From Actinomycetota bacterium (GTDB taxonomy: Bacteria; Actinomycetota; UBA4738): a stretch of DNA of 5,184 bases. A program made the translations under genes and the position numbers. Location: contig VAYC01000248.1 of the NCBI GenBank assembly GCA_005885025.1, positions 1 through 5,184 of the forward strand, given 5' to 3'. Shown here piece after piece: positions 1-5,184 of this stretch; position 1 is the stretch's first letter; the number at the start of each line of letters is the position of its first letter. The notes below the pieces were generated by a model. It saw only the letters and a program-made list of their open reading frames with translations. It was not told the origin of the DNA and searched no databases.

Positions 1-438
1 ATGCGTCGGCGCGTGGCGCTGGCCCAGTCCCTGTTGGGCGATCCGGACCTGCTGATCCTGGACGAGCCCACGGCCGGTCTCGACCCGGAGCAGCGCTTGC
101 GGTTCCGGGACATGGTGTCGCGTCTGGGCGAGGACCGCACGATCATCGTCTCCACCCACCAGACCGAGGACGTCGCCGCCCTCTGCCAGCAGGTGGTCGT
201 GATGAACGGAGGGCAGATCCTCCTGCGTGGAACGCCTCGGGACGTCGCCGAAGTGGCTCGCGGACACGCGTGGCTGACTGAGGCGCGCGATCCCAAGGCG
301 AGGCTCGCGTGGAGGACGGCGGAAGGACGCCAACGAAACATCGGGGACGCCCCCGCCGGGGCCGAACTGGTCGAGCCGACCATCGAGGACGGATATCTCC
401 TCCTGGTCGGGGAACGGGCGTTCTCGGAGGCGGCGTGA
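1..438 (+). CDS. ABC transporter ATP-binding protein, C-terminal part (5' end beyond window)
   Basis: This is the C-terminal 145 residues of an ABC ATPase, the cytoplasmic subunit that binds and hydrolyses ATP to drive a membrane permease. The reading frame is open to the window edge. The ATG at base 1 is an internal methionine: MRRRVALAQ is what normally follows the LSGG signature, so signature, Q-loop and Walker A lie upstream. Visible are Walker B (LLILDEP, about residues 17-23, with catalytic Glu22), the D-loop (GLDP, 26-29) and the switch histidine (STH, His53). The C-terminal stretch after about residue 85 is variable, as is usual in drug- or lipid-exporter-type ATPases. The stop TGA overlaps the GTG start of the permease gene by four bases (GTGA), which indicates one operon and translational coupling. 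Family assignment is certain; the substrate is unknown. Confidence 0.94.
   Translation: MRRRVALAQSLLGDPDLLILDEPTAGLDPEQRLRFRDMVSRLGEDRTIIVSTHQTEDVAALCQQVVVMNGGQILLRGTPRDVAEVARGHAWLTEARDPKARLAWRTAEGRQRNIGDAPAGAELVEPTIEDGYLLLVGERAFSEAA
426..430 (+). promoter_or_regulatory. Shine-Dalgarno-like GGAGG before the permease start
   Basis: GGAGG lies inside the end of the ATPase gene, four bases before the GTG at 435. The spacing is short but usable. With the GTGA overlap it favours 435 as the permease start over the in-frame GTG at 507, whose nearest GGAGG lies about 15 bases upstream. This is an inference from spacing only. Confidence 0.45.
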
Positions 439-1460
439 GCATCGCCACCGTTACGGCCCGACAAGCTCCTCGATCCCATGCTCGCCGGAGGCACCGAACC
501 CCCGTCGTGGCACTGGCCCGGGCCGAGGGACGCCGGCTGCTTCGCCACCCCATCGTCCTGGCGAGCATCCCGTTCTGCGTCGGGACGTTCCTGCTGCTCA
601 CCTGGAACCAGGCCCCGGTCCTCTCCCGCGACGACATCCTCATAGGGCTCGCCCTCTGCCCGCTCGCCGGCGCCGTGTTCCTCGCGGCTCATCTCGGGGC
701 GACCCGCAGCTTCCGGCATGGGACCGACGAACTCTACGAGGGCACGGTGACCACACCCGCCCAGCGGACAGCCGGTCACCTGCTTTCGGTGCTGTGGACG
801 ACCGGTCTTTCCGTCCTTCTGGTGGTCGCTGGACTCCTGTACCTCGTGGCGCTACGGGCCGTCGCGCGTCCTGATCTCCTGGAGCTGCTGACCGGTCCGT
901 CGCTGGTCGTCTTCGGCGGCGCCCTCGGCGTCGCCTTGGCTCGGTGGTGGCGGGCAGCCCTGGCGGGGCCAGTGGGAGTGGTAGGGCTCGCCGCCATGGA
1001 GATCTTCCTCGTGTGGCAGACCTCGGCGGGCCGGCCCGAGAACGATCCGAATCCCGTGCGGTGGCTGGCGCCGTGGGTGCCGATCGCCGTCTCGGGAAAT
1101 CCACCGCGTGAGCTGGTGATCCGCCCGTCGGTGGCATCTCGTGTTCATCGCTTCTCTGGCGCTTCTGTCCGGCGGTATCGCGCTGCTCCGCTCGGGCGCT
1201 CGCTCACTCGCGGTCGCGGCCACATCGGGCGCGCTGGCCCTGCTCGTCGTTGCCGGGTCGGCCCAGGTACGCGCGCCCACGGTCGCGCAACGGTCGGCGC
1301 TGGCCGCACTCCTCGTGCATCCGGAGCGGTACCAGGTGTGCCAGACGCGGACGGGCGTCCGCTACTGCGCTTACCGGGGATACGCCGGATGGATCGACCG
1401 ATGGGCCGCCGCGGTGACGCCGCTGATGAGCCGGGTCCCGGCCGAGGCCAGGCCGCGTGA
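435..1460 (+). CDS. ABC-2-like transporter permease, N-terminal membrane part (frame lost near 1130)
   Basis: This encodes the membrane-embedded half of a transporter permease, partner of the ATPase just upstream. From GTG 435 the first 232 residues look genuine: a basic N-terminus, the ARAEGRRLLRHP amphipathic stretch typical just before the first helix of ABC-2-type permeases, and hydrophobic segments at about residues 40-57, 67-89, 115-140, 154-171 and 175-194. The loop with RHGTDELYEG between helices 2 and 3 is also family-like. After about base 1131 this frame turns into an arginine-rich, low-hydrophobicity tail that runs to the stop at 1460 and looks like an out-of-frame shadow. The natural continuation (WHLVFIASLALL) is in the frame of the next entry, so I read both ORFs as one gene of about 630 aa broken by a frameshift. 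The start at 435 is chosen for the four-base overlap with the ATPase; an ORF opening at 309 would run back deep inside the ATPase gene and is unlikely. Two separate proteins remain possible. Confidence 0.72.
   Translation: MSIATVTARQAPRSHARRRHRTPVVALARAEGRRLLRHPIVLASIPFCVGTFLLLTWNQAPVLSRDDILIGLALCPLAGAVFLAAHLGATRSFRHGTDELYEGTVTTPAQRTAGHLLSVLWTTGLSVLLVVAGLLYLVALRAVARPDLLELLTGPSLVVFGGALGVALARWWRAALAGPVGVVGLAAMEIFLVWQTSAGRPENDPNPVRWLAPWVPIAVSGNPPRELVIRPSVASRVHRFSGASVRRYRAAPLGRSLTRGRGHIGRAGPARRCRVGPGTRAHGRATVGAGRTPRASGAVPGVPDADGRPLLRLPGIRRMDRPMGRRGDAADEPGPGRGQAA
1128..1134 (+). other. Probable frameshift site inside the permease gene
   Basis: Up to 1130 the permease is read in the frame of GTG 435 (ending in RELVIRPS). 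From TGG 1132 it continues in the next frame (WHLVFIASLALL), so one base must be skipped, or two bases are missing. From memory, related permeases often have RP-x-G-WHL at this point, which would fit loss of two bases after the serine codon better than gain of one. No clear slippery heptamer or long homopolymer is present, so programmed shifting is not supported. A sequencing or assembly error, or a true inactivating mutation, is likelier. Confidence 0.7.
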
Positions 1461-2328
1461 CATTCAGATCGTCCAGACGCTCAGCGTGTACGGAAGCGAC
1501 GTTTCGGAGGCCGATCTCCAAGGGACCCGCGCGGCGGCCCAATTCGGCTACAACGAGTTTACCGACGACCTGGGGTCGGCGGTCACGCCCGCGAACCAGT
1601 GGGGCCGCGGCAAGTACCAGGGGCAGGATGAGCTGGCAATGGATCTCATCGTCGCCGCTCAATCGGTGGGCCTCCCTCGCCGTCCCCAGGATGTCCGTCT
1701 GACGGCTGCGGAAGCGAGAGGGATCCTCGCAGGGTACGACCCATCGGAGCGCGCGGATGCAGCCAAACAGATCCATGCCGGTGGCGCCTGGGGCTACTGC
1801 ACGTCGGTAGGCCAAGCCCGGGCGGCGGTGGCCCTGTGGCTCGCCGCCCAGGCGACCAGCCGGACCGAGGCCGCGTTCAGGGCCGTGCTGGTCGGCGACC
1901 CGTACCGGATCACAGTGGTGGGAACCGGCTCGGATACGGACATCAGGAGCGGCATCGATGAGCTGAACGTCTTTGGCGGGCCGATGCTCGGCGAATTGGA
2001 GGGCCTCCCGTACCGGCTCCAGATCTTCAACTTCGTGGTGCAGTGGGGCAAGGCTGAGGCCTTCTACGCCGAGCAACTCCTGGACCGCCCTCCGGGGGAG
2101 GTGTCCGAGGCCCTGACGAAGAATTGGGAGCTGCTGACGCGGCCGTCGACCACGACGAACCAACTGGTTCAGCTGATGCAACTGGTTCAGCTGATGTCCC
2201 TCCGCCCCCTCCCCTCCTATGAAGAGCAGCCCCAGAGGGCCGGAGTGGCCCCGGATCGGATCAGGAACGTCATCCAAAACATGACCGACCCGTCGAACGC
2301 GGACCCGTCGCTGGTGCCGTGCCGGTGA
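1141..2328 (+). CDS. ABC-2-like permease, C-terminal part: two helices plus large extracytoplasmic domain
   Basis: This is most likely the second half of the frameshifted permease, with coding in this frame really beginning at TGG 1132. As an independent ORF it opens with GTG 1141, preceded by a weak GGTGG at 1130-1134, so separate translation cannot be excluded. Counting from GTG 1141, residues 1-16 and about 22-43 are hydrophobic helices, followed by about 350 soluble residues with no further membrane segment. With five helices in the first half, an N-in protein would place this domain outside the cell. It holds two close cysteines (67 and 76, around GVRY), the GYAGWIDRW stretch, a GGAWGYC segment (Cys220) and Cys394 at the penultimate residue. 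I recognise this as a domain found attached to actinobacterial permeases, but I cannot name its function. I see no HEXXH or other catalytic signature. Residues 341-352 contain a perfect repeat of QLVQLM. The stop overlaps the GTG of the next gene by four bases. Confidence 0.74.
   Translation: MFIASLALLSGGIALLRSGARSLAVAATSGALALLVVAGSAQVRAPTVAQRSALAALLVHPERYQVCQTRTGVRYCAYRGYAGWIDRWAAAVTPLMSRVPAEARPRDIQIVQTLSVYGSDVSEADLQGTRAAAQFGYNEFTDDLGSAVTPANQWGRGKYQGQDELAMDLIVAAQSVGLPRRPQDVRLTAAEARGILAGYDPSERADAAKQIHAGGAWGYCTSVGQARAAVALWLAAQATSRTEAAFRAVLVGDPYRITVVGTGSDTDIRSGIDELNVFGGPMLGELEGLPYRLQIFNFVVQWGKAEAFYAEQLLDRPPGEVSEALTKNWELLTRPSTTTNQLVQLMQLVQLMSLRPLPSYEEQPQRAGVAPDRIRNVIQNMTDPSNADPSLVPCR
2161..2196 (+). 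repeat. Perfect 18-bp tandem duplication in the permease ectodomain
   Basis: The unit caactggttcagctgatg occurs twice in a row (2161-2178 and 2179-2196) with no mismatch. It is a multiple of three, keeps the frame, and encodes QLVQLM twice. The lack of any synonymous difference suggests a recent slippage duplication (inference). Confidence 0.95.
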
Positions 2329-3062
2329 GTTCCGCGGTTCGGGTCGTCGTGTCCCGCGGGAGTCGCATCGAGGTAGCGGCAGAGCTCCTTCGGCCCGTCG
2401 CCCGCACGATCCGGTGGTCCCCACTCGTGGGCGCCGTCATCGTGGCGTTCGTCCAGGTGTACGTGCAGACGAGGGAGTCCTGCCCCCCAACGAACCCGTG
2501 CCTCGGTCCAGAGGCACGCGTGCTGGCGCTGCGCATCGCGGCGATCCTGATCGCGCTGGGGTCGGCGTTCGTACTCGACGACCCCACGGAGGAGACCACT
2601 GGCCACTTCCCCACACCCCGGTGGCTGCGACGAGCCGTCCGGGTCGGGCTCGTCGCGCCGGTCGTGACCTTGACGTGGGCCATGCTGGTCCCCCTGGCCA
2701 TGCGATCCTCGGTCGCCACGGATCCGTTTCCGACGGGCGCGCTGACCCTCGAGCTGACTACGCTGGTGATCGCCGGCTTGGCTCTCTCCGTGGCCAGCGC
2801 GCGATTCGTCCCAGAAGGAATGGGCGGCATTGCCGCCGGACCGATCCTGCTGGGCCTGGTCGCGGCGGCGCACTACCTTCCAGAGCGGCTGGCCGTTTTC
2901 ATCCTCGATCCGCAAGCGCCCCGATGGCACGCGGCCCACGACGTCTGGAGGGTGCTGCTCCTGATCGCCATCGCCGCCCTGCTGTTCGTCAGCCGCGACC
3001 CGTGGCGGAGATCTCTTCGATCAATCGGCGGGTCCGCTCGGCCGAGACCACATCCTCCTTGA
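2325..3062 (+). CDS. Six-helix membrane protein of the ABC transporter operon
   Basis: This is an integral membrane protein of about 245 residues with no catalytic motif. It is probably an accessory or second membrane subunit of the exporter encoded upstream. Hydrophobic segments lie at about residues 34-48, 66-84, 107-126, 142-162, 167-185 and 208-222, a six-helix layout of the size of ABC-2 membrane domains. The loop after helix 2 carries LDDPTEET, and the PTPRWLRRAVR stretch before helix 3 is basic and probably cytoplasmic. The GTG at 2325 is chosen because it makes a GTGA overlap with the upstream stop, the same arrangement as at 435. A GTG two codons upstream (2319) is an alternative. 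Neither has a strong ribosome site, so coupling to upstream translation is likely. The last 23 residues, rich in Arg and Pro, lie beyond the final helix and overlap the convergent gene on the other strand. Role inferred from context; substrate unknown. Confidence 0.8.
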   Translation: MSSAVRVVVSRGSRIEVAAELLRPVARTIRWSPLVGAVIVAFVQVYVQTRESCPPTNPCLGPEARVLALRIAAILIALGSAFVLDDPTEETTGHFPTPRWLRRAVRVGLVAPVVTLTWAMLVPLAMRSSVATDPFPTGALTLELTTLVIAGLALSVASARFVPEGMGGIAAGPILLGLVAAAHYLPERLAVFILDPQAPRWHAAHDVWRVLLLIAIAALLFVSRDPWRRSLRSIGGSARPRPHPP

Positions 3063-5184
3063 GTTCGTAGAGTCGCAGCGCCTCTCGGAGGACCTCGACC
3101 GCTTCCTCCGGACGCTCGGCTTGGCGGAGAATCAGAGCAAGGTCGCTCAGGGCCGGGGCATGGCTGAATGTGCCCTCCACGTCCCGGACGAGAGCCACGG
3201 CTTCACGGGCCAGACTTTCCGCCTGATCCAGGCTTCCTTCATTCGCCAGGATCTTGGCGCGGGCACGTCGCCATTCTGCTTGGGAATTGATGTCATCGCT
3301 GGCGGCCGTTTCGCGACTGAGCTCGACGAACCTCCCGGCTTCCTCATAGCGCTTCTGCGCGCAAAGGATCAGGGCCAGGTCGGCGGCAAGCGTGGAGAGC
3401 CAACTTCGTTCGCCCCCACTCTCCAGGATCTCGCAGGCTCGCCGAACCGCGCGTTCGGCAGCGATGAGGTCGCCGGCCTGGACTTCGAGGAATCCCAAAG
3501 CTTCAGCATCGTTCACCGCCGCGAACATCCCCATCCCGAGGTCGTGACAGATCGCCGTGCTTCGAGCCGCCATCTCCCGGCCCTCAGGGAAGCGGCCTCG
3601 CATCCCCTCCAGCATGGCCTTGGCCCAGAGAACTCCTGATTCAACCTTGAGATCGCCTCGGGCCTGCTCCTGGATGGCGTCCAGGAATGGAAGAGCTTGG
3701 GACACGGGCATGGGGCCGCGCATCGGGGGGGACGTGAGATAGAAGAGGCACTCCACTTCCTCACGCCGATCGCCCGCGCGACGGGCATGCTCGAGGGCGC
3801 GCTCGAGCGCGTCCAGCCTCTCGGCCGCTCTCAGTCTGAATTGGTGAGCCCAGGCTACGAGGCCCCACGCTCGCGCCAGGCCGCGGTGATCCTCGATCCT
3901 TTCGAACAGCGGGATGATCCGTTCAGCGGCATGGAGACTCTCCTCCGCGACCCCCTCCGGGTTCGTCTGCAACCGTACTCGCAGGGAGGCAATGGTGGCG
4001 TGTGCCTTGAGCCGCTCGTTGCCCGAGGCCTCCGCGGCTCTCGTGGCCTCTGCGAGGACAACGTCGGCCCTCGAGTACTCTCCGGATTCCAAGAGGGCGA
4101 GGCCGACGTCGGTGAGCAGCTCGAGGCGACCGATGTCATTGGGGGGGAGGAGAGCCGCGGCTCGCTCCAGCAGATTGACCGCAGCCGGGAGGTCATTTCG
4201 GGCGAAGGCCCGTCGGCCGCCCGATGCCAGGAGCTGGGCCGCCCGGGCGGCCACACTTGTCGCGCGGTCATCGACGGGCCCGAGGTCGGCCCGGTACCGG
4301 TAGGACTGCTCGAGATGGTAGGCGAGGATCTCCTCGTATTCCGAAACGCGATCGCCGGTGATGCGCGCCAACCAATCAGCGAACGCTTCGTGCAGTTCAG
4401 CCCGAGTCTCCTTGGAGATGGCTTGATATGCCGCATCGCGAATCAGGATGTGGCGGAACCGGTACGTTTCTTCGCCCGACAATGACTCCGAGCGCTCCGG
4501 ACGGATCAGATCCTTGCGGACGAGCGTCGTGAGGTGTCGGGGCACACTTGGACGCACCGCCTCCGGCGCGAGGTCCGTCACCGCCCCGCTGTAAAAGACC
4601 TGCCCGACGACCGACGCTCCCTCGATGACCTGTCGCTCTTCCCCTTGCAATCGGTCGAGGCGGGCAGCAATCAATGCTTGAATGGTTGGCGGGATCTTCA
4701 CCGCCGTGATGTCGCCGACAATTGTCCAATGGCCATTGGTCCGGAGCAGGAGCCCTTGATCCATGAGGATGGAGAGCATCTCCTCCACGAACAGCGGATT
4801 CCCCTCAGCGGACTCGATGATTCGAGCTCGCGCGGCGTCGTCGAGCTGAGCCTGGCCCAAGAGATTCGCGATCAGGTCCTTGCTCTCGCCCTCCGTGAGC
4901 GGCTCGAGCAGGATGGAGGTGGCGTTGAGCTTTCCCCCGCCCCACGCCGGCCGCCGCTCCAGCAACTCGGGGCGAGCGATGCATAACAACAGGATGGGGG
5001 CGTCGCGCGAGAGATCGGCCACGTGCTCGATGAGGTCGAGCAGTGTCGGCTCCGCCCAATGGATGTCGTCGAAGATCACCACGAGGGGGTGGCTCGTCGC
5101 GAGGGCCTCCAACAGCTTGCGGGTTCCCCAGAACATCTCTTCGCTCGGTGCGGCAGCTTCGCTCAGCCCAAGCAGTTGCCCGAC
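2989..5184 (-). CDS. STAND/AAA-type ATPase with TPR repeats, probably C-terminal part of an adenylate/guanylate cyclase-like protein (5' end beyond window)
   Basis: The reading frame is open to the right edge and gives 731 residues. ATG 5136 is an internal methionine, because the 16 residues before it (VGQLLGLSEAAAPSEE) are in frame and family-like. In order: the NTPase core with Walker B (LVVIFDDIHWAE, about residues 34-45), a following strand LLLCIARPELL (65-75) and the GNPLFVEEML motif (128-137) typical of AAA_16/STAND ATPases. Next come a helical, winged-helix-like region with IPPTIQALIAARLDRL (164-179) and FRHILIRDAAY (243-253). The rest, from about residue 315 to the end, is alpha-helical TPR-like repeats, for example LALILRQAERPEEAVEVLREALRLY near the C-terminus. 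Known relatives usually start with a class III nucleotide cyclase domain followed by a Walker A loop; both would lie outside the window. No LuxR-type HTH follows the repeats. Such proteins are thought to act as cytoplasmic signal-transducing NTPases. No frameshift is seen despite two C7 runs. Confidence 0.9.
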   Translation of the reverse strand, partial: VGQLLGLSEAAAPSEEMFWGTRKLLEALATSHPLVVIFDDIHWAEPTLLDLIEHVADLSRDAPILLLCIARPELLERRPAWGGGKLNATSILLEPLTEGESKDLIANLLGQAQLDDAARARIIESAEGNPLFVEEMLSILMDQGLLLRTNGHWTIVGDITAVKIPPTIQALIAARLDRLQGEERQVIEGASVVGQVFYSGAVTDLAPEAVRPSVPRHLTTLVRKDLIRPERSESLSGEETYRFRHILIRDAAYQAISKETRAELHEAFADWLARITGDRVSEYEEILAYHLEQSYRYRADLGPVDDRATSVAARAAQLLASGGRRAFARNDLPAAVNLLERAAALLPPNDIGRLELLTDVGLALLESGEYSRADVVLAEATRAAEASGNERLKAHATIASLRVRLQTNPEGVAEESLHAAERIIPLFERIEDHRGLARAWGLVAWAHQFRLRAAERLDALERALEHARRAGDRREEVECLFYLTSPPMRGPMPVSQALPFLDAIQEQARGDLKVESGVLWAKAMLEGMRGRFPEGREMAARSTAICHDLGMGMFAAVNDAEALGFLEVQAGDLIAAERAVRRACEILESGGERSWLSTLAADLALILCAQKRYEEAGRFVELSRETAASDDINSQAEWRRARAKILANEGSLDQAESLAREAVALVRDVEGTFSHAPALSDLALILRQAERPEEAVEVLREALRLYELKEDVVSAERTRRLIEEISATGRG

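Noticed and set aside
1..3. ATG at the first base as a true gene start
   Set aside because: The following residues are the ABC post-signature helix, so the gene begins well upstream of the window.
1457..1702. Small ORF starting with an ATGA overlap at the 1460 stop
   Set aside because: The overlap looks like coupling, but the translation is Arg/Ser-rich and lies fully inside the ectodomain coding frame.
1204..2424. 406-codon open frame on the minus strand opposite the permease ectodomain
   Set aside because: Long antisense frames are common in high-GC coding DNA. Its translation is Arg/Gly/His-rich with no recognisable domain, while the plus strand gives a coherent protein.
3789..3811. Repeated gctcgag motif resembling a short repeat or operator
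   Set aside because: It reflects Leu-Glu-Arg-Ala codons in a TPR helix (LDALERALEHA), with no palindrome spacing that suggests a binding site.
3725..4147. Two runs of seven G (3725-3731 and 4141-4147) as possible frameshift sites
   Set aside because: The minus-strand reading frame is intact and family-like on both sides of each run.
3121..4485. Plus-strand open frames (3121-3639, 3697-4485) opposite the ATPase/TPR gene
   Set aside because: They are mirror shadows of a long, well-recognised minus-strand coding region and show no domain or consistent composition.
2989..5184. LuxR-type (LAL/MalT-like) transcription regulator as identity of the ATPase/TPR protein
   Set aside because: The protein ends directly after the TPR-like repeats with EEISATGRG, and there is no C-terminal helix-turn-helix domain.

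Overview
This is a high-GC, gene-dense window with no RNA genes, mobile elements or CRISPR. GTG starts, four-base GTGA stop/start overlaps and the protein families present suggest an actinobacterium, perhaps an uncultured soil-type lineage. Chloroflexota is a second possibility because the large ATPase/TPR family is also common there. This placement is inferred from protein style, not from a marker gene.

Left part (1-3062, + strand): three tightly coupled genes form the tail of an ABC transporter operon. The first is the C-terminal part of an ABC ATPase; its Walker A and LSGG motifs lie beyond the left edge. It overlaps by 4 bases a large ABC-2-like permease, which has about seven membrane segments followed by an extracytoplasmic domain of roughly 350 residues. 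The permease is split by a frameshift near 1128-1134, so it reads as two ORFs (435-1460 and 1141-2328). Rejoined it would be about 630 aa. It in turn overlaps by 4 bases a six-helix membrane protein (2325-3062). ATPase, permease and small membrane protein would form one exporter-type complex in the cytoplasmic membrane; the substrate cannot be read from the sequence.

Right part (2989-5184, - strand): the C-terminal 731 residues of a large signalling ATPase, made of a STAND/AAA-type NTPase domain followed by helical TPR-like repeats. It matches the family that usually carries an N-terminal class III adenylate/guanylate cyclase domain. That end and the Walker A loop lie beyond the right edge. 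Its 3' end overlaps the convergent membrane protein gene by 74 bases.

Every base lies inside a gene, so there is no intergenic stretch in which to look for promoters or terminators. I see no convincing undescribed system here. The points most worth a second look are the frameshift in the permease, its large ectodomain, a perfect 18-bp tandem duplication inside that ectodomain, and the convergent coding overlap.
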